DNA of 64,000 nucleotides from Perkinsus marinus ATCC 50983. Its lineage: Eukaryota > Perkinsozoa > Perkinsida > Perkinsidae. The translations under genes were made by a program, and so were the position numbers. The notes under the pieces were generated by a model. The model saw only the letters and a program-made list of their open reading frames with translations. It had not been told where the DNA came from and searched no databases. This document shows, piece after piece, positions 33,886 through 44,129 of the stretch (the stretch's first letter is position 1; every line of letters begins with the position of its first letter). The stretch is from the NCBI RefSeq assembly GCF_000006405.1, contig NW_003207677.1, positions 448,504 through 512,503 of the forward strand. Reading direction: 5' to 3'.

Positions 33886-34392
33886 TGGAGGACTCATTTT
33901 ATTGCAGAAGGGTGGGAAGTCTACGCAGAATGTTCATTTTCGGTAACCATTTAAAGTTGACTTGCATGAAGCCGAAATTTTGCTTATAGATTGGAACTAA
34001 GAGAGTAATATAAGGGGAGCTTTGTTTCCAGCGAAAGGCATGCGAGGCTCGTTGAGGGTATCACTATTCTGGGCTTGGGGAAAAATGGAATCATTTCAGG
34101 CAAGGAAATTATACTGCTTTGAACACATGTACTACTTTTTGATCGATCAGTTGCCATGTGTAGATTGCACTTCGTAGTATTAGTATATTGATAACAGGTC
34201 AGGAAGCCTCAGATAGTTTCTCGGAACTTCGCGCATTATGACATGTACATATTTTGGGTTTTTATATTCTTCTAGATGGATGCCCAACCCGAATGAATTA
34301 ACGCATATTAGTGAGAATTTTGAGATTCTATTTCCGTTCTATGTTGAGTTGGGATTCTGTAGAGTATTGGGAAAGTTTGGTTTAGTGTCGAC
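33886..34392. other. intergenic region upstream of SURF6
   Basis: About 500 bp, AT-rich, no exon recognised; presumably contains the SURF6 promoter. Confidence 0.4.
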
Positions 34393-36514
34393 ATGTCTGT
34401 CACTCCTCTAGTGGAGAAGCCTTCAGAGGCAGCAGTATCGTCCAAGGCGCTGAATAAGCAGACGTTACGGCGCAGGTATAGGGAGGTTCGGGATGGCATC
34501 GATCAGACGATCGATTTGATACCTGCTCATCAATACCTTCAAACCGTCACATTCGGTGACTCCCCGTTGACGGTACAGGAAGCTGGCCACCATGGAAGGC
34601 AGCTAGATCCTCGCTATGTGAAGGGAACTACTAGAGTGTTGGAGGAAGTGCTCAGTAAGCGGAAGGCTGAGCAGGATAAGGCTTCTGGGGCTAAAAAGAA
34701 TGCTAAGAAGAAGAAGGCTAGTAATAGAGGGGAGCGTAACGTTGAGGTACTCGCCGTACAGACGGAAAAAAACATAGATTCTGAATCGCCACGTTTTGTT
34801 ACATACCCTCGTGTGAAAATCTACTACCCGGTGTAGTTTGTCTCACCATTTCGTATTAATAAGACACCGGTGTGTAACGTCAACCTCAGTGATATTCATC
34901 TTCAGAGGTTACTCGCCCTGTCTCCGGTGCGGAACTTCGGGAGAAGCTTCATGCTAAGATCGAGGCTTTGAAGTAGGAGTGATGTTGGGGTAGTGTTGTT
35001 GGGGGTAGAGTGTACTCCTTAGGAGGGCTAGGGAATCACAGAAGGAGTGGAAGAAGGCTGCGAAGGAAACAGAGGAGGAGGAGGTAGTAGTAGTAGTAAT
35101 TCTCAGTTATAGACTTTACACGGTGGTGATGGCAATAGTCGGCCTCGAAGTTGACTAATGATGTGTTCCTTAATCGTTATTCGAATTCAATCGTGTTTGA
35201 ATTTTAAATTCGAGTTGTATAGGAGTTAGCAGACTATCAGTAGATGTGTAGAAGTTCTATGTACATGTTAATTTTGATAACAAGAAGCATTTCACGAGTC
35301 GCGTACTGTTTCCCTTAGGGTGAGAACGCTGCTGATGCTAAGAGGCTCCGAAGAGCTAAGCAGAAGGCGGCAGCAGCGGAGCGAAAGAAGAAGGCTAAGA
35401 ATGGTGGGAAGAAGAAGGCTGAGATGAAGGCTGCGGCAGCGGCTAGGAGGAAGGAGAGGGAGGAGGAGGAAGACGCTGAGAAGACTAATGTGAAGGAGGA
35501 CCTCGACTTCAGCTCCTTCAACTTCAAGAAGAGGGCAGCTGATGGTACGAATGTTGTAGAGACAGTTGTGTTTAGTAGTTGAGCGAGTTAGCCGTTTGTT
35601 TGTCTATCGGTAGATCCTGGGTTCAAATCGATGTAAGGGTGTTTTTGTTCTCTTCAGTCGAGGAGCACAAGGAGAAGAGGGTATCCAAGCGACAGCGTTT
35701 AGAAAAGGAAATACACGAAGCTGAGAAGGAGCAGCAGCAGATTGCCCAGGCCTCCTCTGCTGAGGAGAGGGTGAAGCTAAGTCAAGATAAGGCCATTGAA
35801 AGGGTAGTAATCGTTATTAAATGACGTAGTTGAGTAATGTAAATCCGAGTTGTTATGATACAGTGTTGGAAAAGATTCCCGTTTTCCTCAGTCGAGGTTG
35901 GGAGTTCGCTCACTATCTATAGTAGTTTGGGTAGAAGTGTACGAAAGTCAGCAAGAATTTGCTCGAAATTTGCTCATATTGTCACCAACACATGAAGTTG
36001 ACCATGTGCATATTTTCCCTTACTGTTACGACATGTATAAATTTCCCGGTCGGAACGAGGCTTTTAGATGTGGAATGGAGTTCTGGTGACAGTTTGATCG
36101 AAGCTGTGATAAGCCACTTGTGTTGATGTAGGCTATGAAGAGGGCTGCTGGGGAGAAGGTTCATGATGATGTCCATAAGTTGAGGAAAGCTCATAAGGCT
36201 ATTGATAAGAAAAAGAATAAATCCCGAGAGGAGTGGTAGGAATGATGCTCTGAATGATCAATGATGAAGATATGTAGGGCTGCAAGGAGTAGAGAAGTGA
36301 AGGAGAAGCAGGCGGCGGCTCAGGCTAAGCGGAAAGAGAATATACAGAAGTACCGAGGGAAAAATGCTAAGAAGTCGCTGATGGCGGAGAAGAAGCCGGC
36401 GGAAGGTAACGGTGGTGGGGATCGAACTTGTGCGGGGCGAGATGATGTTGGTTTTGATACATGCGCTAGACAACTTTTTTGTCAGGCCAGATGACTGCTG
36501 AGGGAAGTGCCTAG
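34393..36514 (+). CDS. SURF6: SURF6/Rrp14-like ribosome biogenesis protein
   Basis: Nucleolar RNA/DNA-binding factor needed for pre-rRNA processing. ATG 34393 is followed by a conserved amino exon (RRRYREVRDGIDQTIDLIPA) and a Lys/Ala-rich stretch. A small exon at about 34930-34975 reads ELREKLHAKIEALK, the SURF6 LRxRLHxKIxxLR motif. Basic exons follow (AKRLRRAKQKAAAAERKKKA; EDLDFSSFNFKKRAADG), then VEEHKEKRVSKRQRLEKEIH, AMKRAAGEKVHDDVHKLRKA and KAIDKKKNKSREEW, and VKEKQAAAQAKRKENIQKYR with GK. That final block (KKSKxxW..V..KxxxRQxKRxENI) defines the family. The gene ends at TAG 36514 after an 80-nt intron. Three introns are of interest: 35545-35657 and 36406-36485 carry tRNA-like motifs, and the one near 35.9 kb carries a dispersed-repeat copy. 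Confidence 0.8.
35545..35657 (+). other. SURF6 intron with tRNA-like motif (sense)
   Basis: 113-nt intron, phase-consistent between AAD and VEEHKEKR codons. It contains TAGTTGAGCGAGTTAGCC (A-box-like) and, further on, CCTGGGTTCAAATCGATG (B-box-like), in gene-sense orientation, ending in a pyrimidine tract and TCAG. Confidence 0.6.
35940..36050 (-). repeat. dispersed ~200-bp repeat, copy 3 (SURF6 intron)
   Basis: Reverse orientation: ATTTGCTCATATTGTCACCAACACATG, GTTGACCATGTGCATATTTTCCC. Lies between two SURF6 exons; partial copy. Confidence 0.6.
36406..36485 (+). other. SURF6 last intron with tRNA-like motif (antisense)
   Basis: 80-nt intron opening GTAACGGTGGTGGGGATCGAAC. The reverse strand reads AAGTTCGATCCCCACCACCG, like a tRNA T-arm plus acceptor strand, and upstream GTCTAGCGCATG resembles an A-box. 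Confidence 0.65.
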
Positions 36515-36794
36515 CTACGTATGATACCAAGTTGACCGGATATATTGTCGGCCTCCGCCGTTCGCATTTATCTTCCTCGTCCTTCTCGTTTCTTCGTTTC
36601 TGTGTTCACCATTATCATCAGCAGACGTCGGGTGCTGCTGATGATATTACGTCCAACAACACTGTACGTCTACTACTATCGAAAGCTTGTATTAGCTAAT
36701 GTCTATATTTCTCTATACATGAGGGAGGTTCGAGTTGGGAGGTAGAGCTGATAGTGATGTCCACGCAGTAGTAGTTGTTGTTGGTAGTAGTCGT

Positions 36795-37504
36795 ATGTCT
36801 GGAGTGTTGTTCTGTCCAACGTGTGGGAATTTACTAGTGCTGCAGGCTGGTCATGATACGATGAAGTAAGGAAGGGACTGAACTCATTACTTCTGGAAGT
36901 GTGGGAGAATATGTACACAGTCAAGTACATGTGTTGCTGACAGTATGCAAATTCCGAGGAAATTTTGGGAAATTCTTGGTGCACTTCTATTCGAGTTTGT
37001 AAGTAAACTTCTATAATTAGTGAGCAAACTGATGGTCTCAGCTGATGAGGACAAACATATATATTCCAACGCTAGTTTACAAATAGGAGACTGGTGGTGG
37101 TAGGTACTGGTGCCGAACATGTCCGTATTTGTTTCCAATATCGGAGAAGTTGACGCAGAAGGAGATATTACATAAGGAAGGTAATGCATGACTGTCCATC
37201 GAACGACCCAGGTTCAATCCCACCACCTGTCATTTTTTCCTCACAAGTATTCTTTGTCAGGTGGTCCCGTAGTTGAGGATGTCCTGGGTGGTCCTGATGC
37301 ATGGAAAGATGTTCAGCAGACTGAAGGTAGCATCTGTTGCTCACACGTCAATCGCCTACTTAATGTTCCTCAGCTGTCTGTCCAGCTGACGGTTGTGACT
37401 CCAACCGCGCTTACTTCAAGCAGATGCAGATACGAAGCGCTGATGAGCCGATGACCACCTTTTATCGTTGTGTTAAATGTGGGAATATATGGCGCGGAGA
37501 TTGA
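36795..37504 (+). CDS. RPC11: RNA polymerase III subunit RPC11 (POLR3K)
   Basis: TFIIS-like subunit that drives Pol III RNA cleavage, termination and reinitiation. Four exons (36795-36865, 37104-37180, 37261-37326, 37374-37504) give 114 residues; human POLR3K has 108. The amino zinc ribbon reads FCPTCGNLLVL then WCRTCPYLFPI; the linker VVEDVLGGPDAWKDVQQTE is highly diagnostic; the carboxy ribbon reads CPADGC, then AYFKQMQIRSADEPMTTFY and CVKCGNIW. The QIRSADEPMT loop holds the catalytic acidic pair (D-E) that promotes cleavage. The first Cys pair of the last ribbon is spaced CX4C, wider than the usual CX2C. All exon phases join. Intron 1 contains a full dispersed repeat; intron 2 a tRNA-like sequence, so a Pol III subunit gene carries a Pol III-promoter-like intron. 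Confidence 0.93.
36896..37085 (+). repeat. dispersed ~200-bp repeat, copy 4 (RPC11 intron 1)
   Basis: The most complete copy: AGTGTGGGAGAATATGTACAC, CATGTGTTGCTGACAGTATG, AAATTCCGAGGAAATTTTGG, CTGATGGTCTCAGCTGATGA, ATATATTCCAACGCTAG. It makes up most of the 238-nt intron 36866-37103. Confidence 0.75.
37181..37260 (+). other. RPC11 intron 2 with tRNA-like motif (sense)
   Basis: 80-nt intron between codons for HKE and GGPVVED. It reads CCCAGGTTCAATCCCACCAC, then CATTTTTTCC (a Pol III-terminator-like T6 run) before the acceptor. Confidence 0.7.
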
Positions 37505-37648
37505 CGTTTCTATTGCAGCAAGTATTGTGTTTACTACTAGTCCTGTGTGTTCTAGCTCGATCTTGCAATCTTGAGAATTCTTGCATTTCCTCAACGCTAA
37601 TTGTAAGTATGAGTTTTCGTTCTAGTATTTTACCATTTTGTTAAGAAA

Positions 37649-38353
37649 ATGAGTAGTTATCCATTGGAATTGTCAGCACAAGAACAAACACGTGTTGACG
37701 GAGCTATGTGCGGGGCGGAGACCTACCATAAGGTTGTCGATTCCGAGGCCTATGCTGAGGCCAAGCGAGCGGCTGGTTACGTGTGGCAGAAGACCTGTGA
37801 GGGTTACGACTATCTGCTTACTAGGTCTGAGAATGGCCTTGATCTGAATAGAGATGGAAAGTCTCAACTGGGCCGAAGTTGGTCTGTTGTGAGCACTGCT
37901 ACTAGCATTGTTGTTAGCAACACGCCTTACTATGTTAAAGAGGCTAAGCAGATGGTACAGAGCAAGTGTCTGAAGACCCCAGCTGAGAGGAAGGCAGCAG
38001 AGATAGCTGTGGATGAAGTCCAGAAGGTGCCCGTGGTGGAGGGTGTTGAAGATGTTTATAAGGTTGTTGAGGAAACCAGAGATGTCACTAAACCTGTTGG
38101 TCTGATCAATGAGGGTGACGCTAGCTCAACAACTGTGAAGGAGAGTAAGCCCTCGACAGTTGAAGATGGCAGCAGGAAGTCTGTGGGTGCAGTCCGAGGT
38201 GTTGATCCTGCTAAGGCGCATAACATGGCAGCTCCTGTCCTCCCGGGTGTTGGAAGGAAGGCGGCGGTTGCTGATAGTAAGAAAATGCCTACGAGTAGCA
38301 GTAGTAAACCTGCATCTGCTGTGGCTTATAAGTCTAGTCTGAGAGGCCATTGA
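37649..38353 (+). CDS. unknown protein, member 1 of a tandem pair
   Basis: Intronless 234-residue frame from ATG 37649. The conserved half (about residues 30-85) contains AKRAAGYVWQKTCEGYDYLL, TRSENGLDLNRDGKSQLGRS and WSVVSTATS, shared with the next gene. The carboxy half is Val/Lys/Ser-rich and low in complexity (VVEGVEDVYKVVEETRDVTK; SSSSKPASAVAYKSS), likely disordered. No signal peptide, membrane segment or catalytic motif is visible. I do not recognise the family. Absence of introns and a position immediately after RPC11 are notable. ATG choice is supported by the frame's clean start after an AT-rich leader. Confidence 0.7.
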   Translation: MSSYPLELSAQEQTRVDGAMCGAETYHKVVDSEAYAEAKRAAGYVWQKTCEGYDYLLTRSENGLDLNRDGKSQLGRSWSVVSTATSIVVSNTPYYVKEAKQMVQSKCLKTPAERKAAEIAVDEVQKVPVVEGVEDVYKVVEETRDVTKPVGLINEGDASSTTVKESKPSTVEDGSRKSVGAVRGVDPAKAHNMAAPVLPGVGRKAAVADSKKMPTSSSSKPASAVAYKSSLRGH

Positions 38354-38567
38354 AGCGGCAATTTTGTGAGTGGTGACACCAGAGAACTGTGTCACCGCTG
38401 TTAGTGGCTCATCTGAACAGTACTACCATCCGATTTGTTATATTGAACGGTGGTTGACTATACATACGGCGTTTCTTTATTCACTTCCTCCTTATTGTTT
38501 AGTTGATGAGTAGTGGTAAAGGAAATATGGGTGTTGGTCAGTTTGTAGTACTGATCTGTTTAACAGC

Positions 38568-38885
38568 ATGGCTAACTCTGATGCCTTCGAGACGTGTAAG
38601 CGAGCAGTTGGATATGCATGGCAGAAGTCGTGTGAGGGGTATGACTATCTCTTGTCTAGATCTGAGGACGGCCTCTCTCTTACTAAAGGGGACCGGTCAC
38701 AGTTGGGCCGTACCTGGAATGTGGCTAGTACTGCTACTTGTGCTGCTTATCACAGTAGTAAAGATTTCGTAGATGAACATTTCACGCCTGAGAGGAGGGA
38801 GAAGACCTACGCTGTGCTGGAGTCGGCCGGTGAGTCAGCTGGTGATGCTGTAAGTGCGGCGTACAAGTCCCTCAGCAAAGACTAG
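38568..38885 (+). CDS. unknown protein, member 2 of a tandem pair
   Basis: 105 residues from ATG 38568, about 210 bp after member 1. It reads CKRAVGYAWQKSCEGYDYLL, SRSEDGLSLTKGDRSQLGRT and WNVASTATCAAYHSS, so the core aligns to member 1 without gaps; the tail differs (EKTYAVLESAGESAGDAVSA) and is much shorter. The amino end lacks the first 25 or so residues of member 1. The pair clearly arose by duplication, then the tails diverged. Function unknown. Confidence 0.7.
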   Translation: MANSDAFETCKRAVGYAWQKSCEGYDYLLSRSEDGLSLTKGDRSQLGRTWNVASTATCAAYHSSKDFVDEHFTPERREKTYAVLESAGESAGDAVSAAYKSLSKD

Positions 38886-39058
38886 GGCGTTGGCTATCGA
38901 TTTGGATCTCACTGATGGCTGTGGTTTACTAGTTGTTTTATTAGTGTTTGTGTGCGGCAGAGCAGATTTCTCAGCTTACCTGTTGTGTTGTCAAGTACGT
39001 TGAAGGAGGCTTTGCATAGACAAGGGGGATTGTGTAGGGGGGGCCTCTCTCAGTTGTT

Positions 39059-39105
<47 letters not shown>

Positions 39106-39889
39106 AGCTCCATCAGCGGGATTACACTGTATGCACGATGGATGGGAGATTTGTCTTGCCTCAGCTGCAGTGGGATGACTTACTTCTTGAGGGAAGGATG
39201 TAATAATAACAACACCATCACTGTTATAGAGCTCGATGAAGCGAGGTTGGTCGTTGTTATTACAGGCGTTAGGGTAGATAGTATGACGACCGCCTATATA
39301 GGGGTCGAACCCTCTCCTACATTTGATTAGCTACTACTACTGTTGAAGGATTTTGGGAGATATAGTATGCCTAGTCTGGAGAGTGGAACCGGATTCCATT
39401 GGCTTCTTGGTGAATGTAGTACCATCGACAGCTCCACTCTGTGGGGTGCTTCAGGGCCTTACCTGGCTGGGAAATCTCGGGACTATCATCATCATCATCA
39501 TGACATGATCGGGTTTTATACTTTTTCTTCCCAAATACACATCGTTTGACCCTCGCCGCCCTCTTCCAATATGCTCGTACACCACTAGTGTCGTTCTTGA
39601 AGCACTCTCGCTCCCCGTAGGGTCGGTTACCACGCTCGTCGCTTCAATTTGACGCCTCTGGTACTCCAAACGGGAGGATAGACGTTCTTTTGAGTAGCGT
39701 ATAAATCCGTATGTGCTTGAAGGAAAAGGCTCAGGACTGTTGAAAGAGGTAAAACGCTTTTTCACTGTTACGTTGGGACTATGAGCCGATCTTATTGGCC
39801 TCAGCTTGGCAAAAATCAGCGCTGCAGTATGTAACGCATGGCTTAGCTAGCGGCCATTGCGATGATGTGTGTCGATGTACTGAAGAGCA
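38886..39889. other. ambiguous region with TAG microsatellite
   Basis: About 1 kb. Contains the TAG array (39056-39105). Both strands have possible exons: plus MDGRFVLPQLQWDDLLLEG near 39140-39200 and a plus frame at 39343-39549; minus frame 39765-39451 (RYSKERLSSRLEYQRRQIEA), which ends at a good donor. I could not decide which strand is coding. A weak B-box-like GGGGTCGAACCCTC lies near 39303. Confidence 0.35.
39056..39105. repeat. (TAG)n microsatellite
   Basis: About 16 uninterrupted TAG/GTA trinucleotides. Confidence 0.97.
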
Positions 39890-40772
39890 TTAGGTTAGGA
39901 AGGAGGTGAAAAGGTTGCTGATGAAGGGGCTCTATGCTGCCCCTCCGCCCAAGGCTAAGGTGTCTACAGGGGTATACTATAGAGGCCAGAACATAGGAAT
40001 TGTTTCACCTCCGATTCGTTGACGTGATTGAAGCGTGGGGAAGAGGACGTATCTGCGCATCCTGGTGGAAGATATTCTCTGTGCCACGGAGCAGATACGG
40101 CCATGCAGGTGGTCGAACCATGGGAGTGGTCGATGGCCTTTGTAACCGCCATGTTTTGGAGCTCGTCGTGATTCACTTTACCTCCTCCTATCGCGTCGTT
40201 GTGTTGGTATAATGCAAGCGGTTCAGCACAGCTCAAGTGTGTTGCATTTACTCAGTGTTATGGGAAACTTCTGCGAACGACCGATGGCTACAGTGGACCG
40301 GACCAACGACATCCTCACTGAGGAAGAGCATCGTTACATCTTTGAGAGGCGTGAGGGGAATACAGGCGTATCTTGCTTGATGGATTCTTCGCTGTGCGTT
40401 TCAGAGATGCAAGCACAGGCAGCAGCTAAGGGGATGCAAGGAGGAGGAGGAGCGAGAGAAGTCCATTGTGGGGCTTGTGGGAGCATCTTCGTATCGGTGT
40501 GAGGCTGCTGCTCGTTGTGACTTTAGCCGGGAGGCGCAGGTTCGATCCTCAGGTCCGGTATTTCTCTCTTCTGCCCTATATGTCGCCAACAGTACCAGCT
40601 CCAATCACCTTTCTCTAGCGAGCTTGGCACAAGTACCAGCGACTACATTGTGGTGACACAGCCGTATCACCACCAGCAGCAGCAACAGCAGCAGCAGTTG
40701 GTGAAGGCCGGTGGCGAATCGGTCCCCAACAGCCCAGACACTGCCGCTAGCAGCTACTTCCTCTCCTCATAG
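39890..40772 (+). CDS. unidentified spliced protein with polyQ tail
   Basis: Exons with consistent phase: KEVKRLLMKGLYAAPPPKAK near 39900; possibly RILVEDILCATEQIRPC near 40055; then MGNFCERPMATVDRTNDILT with EEEHRYIFER (40261-40347); MQAQAAAKGMQGGGGAREVH with CGACGSIFVS (to 40496); and after a 96-nt tRNA-like intron, YQLQSPFSSELGTSTSDYIV followed by a CAG-encoded Q8 run and a Ser-rich end at TAG 40772. The HCGACGS pair might be half of a zinc ribbon. No family recognised. The 5' end is not defined. Confidence 0.45.
40497..40592 (+). other. intron with tRNA-like motif (sense)
   Basis: 96 nt, between codons FVS and YQL. Contains GGCGCAGGTTCGATCCTCAG and then GTCCGGTATTTC. The segment CAGGTCCGGTATTT recurs 3' of the B-box in the calcineurin intron at 46.2 kb. 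Confidence 0.7.
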
Positions 40773-40944
40773 CTCCACGTAGTTATTCACTCTCGTCGCA
40801 TGCTGGCAGCAGCTCTGAAGTTTTTCGATACCTCTCTTAGGTTGAGTTCTGTAGTAGTGGAAACTCTTTGGTGATTCAGTTTGTTGAAGTAGCGATTTGG
40901 CATTACCGTTGCGGTGGTTGACATCGACAGCGCATCATCTACGG

Positions 40945-43430
40945 ATGTCAAATAAGAGAGTATTTACAACAGTACTGAAGTCACAGCCGTTGCCACCTAA
41001 GGCCGGCGACAAGGCGTCTGAAGTCCCCTCCGATAGCGCACCCTCGGGTGGTGAGGAACCTCCAGTCACGAAGCATAAGCCTTCTCTTGGCACAGGTAGG
41101 AGGCACAACACTGCATAGCTAGATGTATATAATTTTCAGAAGATTTCATCTCGATTGAGGACATCCCCAGTGACGATGTGACGGAGCAGACCGCGGTCTC
41201 GGAGATAGGCGAGCTGCCGGTTGCAGAGGAAGGAGTGAAGAAAACTGGGGGGAAGGCGGCAAGGCCGTTATTAACTCACTTTCTGGCTGTAAGCAATTCG
41301 TCATGGCCATGCTCTGCTGAGAACAGTCTTAGATACGTATAACGAATCCAAAGGTGTTGGACTACTGTGGTAGGGTTCAGGAGTGCGTCACTAAGGACGC
41401 TCATGAAATTATGAAGGGGGCTTGTGTGAAACGGGAGAAGGTTCACATCTCTATGGCAGTCATGAGGTGCCCTTAGGCGTAATTCTGCTGTCATCATTTG
41501 GCTTGTCGAGATCAGGCTGGAGACAGAGGAGAGGAAACAGGATGCGATCAATGCGATAAAGATTGCTACGAAGGAGCTGTTGGAGGAGGAAAAGGGCGGG
41601 ATCAAGATGCAGCCATCAGAGCTAGGGTGACCTCACCTTCACCCGTATCGGTGGTTCCTCCTACCTATGGTCCAGGTCCTTCCCAGGCGTCCTCCACTTG
41701 AAGATGGACGAGGGCACTTCTACTGTGTTGCGGAGGTATACCACTCGCAGTCGAGATGATGTTGATGTGAGTCGTCTCTTAGATACTACGAGCTACTCTC
41801 GACGGAGCTGAAGGGACGGAACATTCAAATGGCGAAGGAAAAAAGTAGGCGGCGGCGGCCCCTCAGCACGTTGTAGTCGAAGTCACGATGGACGACAGGT
41901 TCCGAGTTCAAGCCGCATGCTACTGTCATTAAGGCCGCGCAGGGGATGAGGAGGGTGAAGGTAGGTCTATGCAGTAGATGCATGTAGTTGAGTGGTCTTG
42001 CCACGGTAGAAATATCCGGACTTGCGCAAGAAAAAGAAAGAGATTAAAACTGCTTTGAAAATACCCAGCGTTGATGACATCAAGGCCAAGCTCGGGGATG
42101 ATGCAAATCTGGTACGTTTGTCGGAAAGGTAAGTATCGTTGCATTTATTCCTCAGACGGGAGACACTGTTGAAGCGGTGGAGAAGGTTGAACTATGCTCT
42201 ATGATAGGTGAGTTGGTTGGTCGCATTGATGCTGAAGAGGCTTCCTTATTAGAGGAGAAGCAAGCGGATGGCTTCTTCGCGGTCAACTATACATTGCCAC
42301 TCGATGAACCGATTGAGGTTACGGAGGAGATGCGACAAACCATAGCTCCCCCACCGTCTACTGAGCCCAAGGAGGAGGCCAAGGCGAAGAAGACTAAGAA
42401 AGGTGGATGATGGTATCCACAAGTCTCAGAAGGGATGCGTGTCAGATAAGAAGCCGAAGAAGGGTGATTCAGAGAGTGATGGAGGAGAGCCTTGTCGATT
42501 GGAAGTATGGGGTTTGTCACATCGAAAGCCCTTACTGTTGTTGGCGTAGGTTCGTGTAACCTCGCCTGATTTCATGACACTGTGCGCTGACATTCAAGAG
42601 GTGGCCATGAAGGAAGCTCCGAAGAAACTAACGAAGAAAGCCCAGCCGAGCAAGGACAAGCTCCGTATCATCCTCAACGATTTACGGTTAGTATCACTAT
42701 CTCACTACTATCTGGAATAACCTGTTCTCGGGCAGGATACCCACTGAGAAGACCGAAGTCTGTGTGAGCGCGCTAAAGTCAGCTGCTGAGGAGTTTTTAA
42801 AAGAAGAAAAACATCCTAGATTAGCTGGAATGGCCATTAGGTGAGTTTCGGGAATAATCCACCTCAACGGGTGGCTATAACGTTTATTATAAAAAGTTTA
42901 TAGTATAAACCACGACTTGCCAGTCAACGCTGTAGATCATTCTTTGTATTTCAGATGTCTCCCGAAAGGCGTCGCTCTACAGCTCACCTCTGACTCTGCG
43001 AATCTGGTGACTAGGTAGGTATTTGTAAGGGTTCCTCTCGAGTGCCCAGGTTTCATTTTCTAGGTTGAGGAATGCTCTGGATGAGGCCTTAACTAGAGAG
43101 GGAGTCGTTATTGACAATACCAAACAAGGTCGGCCTTAGTCGGGTTCCTCCATCACGACCTCTGTCCTTCAGTTGAGTTCGATCCCTCTATTCTACTATT
43201 ACGGACGGCTCCATCATCTGCCAAGCTCAGAAAGGAGACTGAAGAAATTCTCGCCAACAACGAGGCCCTCAAAAGCGAATTGGTAAAGGTCCTCTCCTTT
43301 TGCGTGCATCATTTGCTTTTCTCAGGCTAACGCCTTCGACTCGAGTCTAGAACTGCGTCTCTTTACAATGATAGGTTCGGGAATAGTGCTGTTGAGTACT
43401 CCTCTACTTTTCTCTGTTGAGGATGACTGA
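40945..43430 (+). CDS. unidentified charged multi-exon protein
   Basis: A long gene of about a dozen small exons. ATG 40945 opens MSNKRVFTTVLKSQPLPPKA; further in-phase exons include SIEDIPSDDVTEQTAVSEIG, VLDYCGRVQECVTKDAHEIM, RLETEERKQDAINAIKIATK, LRKKKKEIKTALKIPSVDDI, ETGDTVEAVEKVELCSMIGE, RVTSPDFMTLCADIQEVAMK, IPTEKTEVCVSALKSAAEEF, CLPKGVALQLTSDSANLVT, LRNALDEALTREGVVIDNTK, VEFDPSILLLRTAPSSAKLR and finally ANAFDSSLELRLFTMIGSGI to TGA 43430. It is acidic/basic mixed and mostly helical, with repeated AKxxKK stretches; the last 20 residues are hydrophobic enough to be a tail anchor or just a buried helix. No domain recognised. The chain from 42165 to the end is the most secure. Confidence 0.5.
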
Positions 43431-43643
43431 TTCGCATCTTATCATCGACATTTGTTTTTTCCATTTCTAAGTTGAAAATCATTTGTCGAGTTTAAACATG
43501 TCTCTATCTTCCGTTTTCCATCAAGAATAGTGAACGCAACATCTTCAAAAGATATTAGAATCATATGTACACAATATCATGGGACCATGATAGATATAAT
43601 CAGTTGCTGACCATGGCATAGTTGATGTACTCTGGGTAGTCGA

Positions 43644-44000
43644 CTAAAAACTAAAATCAGCGTGCATCAATTCGTAACTCCTCTCACTCAAACCATCTTG
43701 ATTAGTATCCACCTCGCGAACCTGAGACCACACACTCGTGCATCTAATATCACAACAGCTTACGAAGGCATCGAGCTCCTGTGGTTGAAGGTCGCCATTG
43801 TAAACACTCCTAATCTCCTGCGCATCAATCACGCCTAACCAAAGCGTTAGCTTTACAGGAGGATACCTTGTACGACTACCGTCGGCATCTTGATCAAATC
43901 CATCGAAATCCTTCTCGTACTCGGTAGCCTCATCACCATCCTCGGGGTATGGTGACACGACCGGGAGCAGAATCGTTAAGAGAAGGATGAACTTCCACAT
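43644..44000 (-). CDS. small secreted EF-hand-like protein
   Basis: Intronless, 118 residues from ATG 44000. The first 17 residues (MWKFILLLTILLPVVSP) are a textbook signal peptide. The mature part is acidic and has two calcium-loop-like segments: DQDADGSRTRYP near residue 37 and DTNQDGLSERSYE near residue 98. Both keep D/N/D at positions 1, 3 and 5; position 12 is E only in the second. Four cysteines, two adjacent (SCCDIRC), could form disulfides. Likely a secreted or secretory-pathway calcium binder; no named family. It may be of interest as a parasite-exported protein. Confidence 0.65.
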   Translation of the reverse strand: MWKFILLLTILLPVVSPYPEDGDEATEYEKDFDGFDQDADGSRTRYPPVKLTLWLGVIDAQEIRSVYNGDLQPQELDAFVSCCDIRCTSVWSQVREVDTNQDGLSERSYELMHADFSF

Positions 44001-44030
44001 GAGAAAAAAAACAACAGAAAACCTGCTAGG

Positions 44031-44094
44031 TGTCCGATTGAGTCGAACTCGAAGCTTTCAGCTCAGCCGAAGTGGCACTTATAATGTACGGACA
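44031..44094 (-). other. tRNA-like relic (not a functional tRNA)
   Basis: The ends TGTCCG and CGGACA pair over 6 bp, and the minus strand carries AAGCTTCGAGTTCGACTC, but at 64 nt there is no D-arm and no regular anticodon arm. Intergenic, between the small secreted gene and the phosphatase gene. Confidence 0.35.
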
Positions 44095-44129
44095 GTTATC
44101 CATCATTACCGTAATAAAAAACCAACATT

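Noticed and set aside
44026-44100. Candidate functional tRNA on the minus strand
   Set aside because: The 6-bp end pairing is good, but at 64 nt there is no D-arm and no 7-nt anticodon loop on a proper stem.
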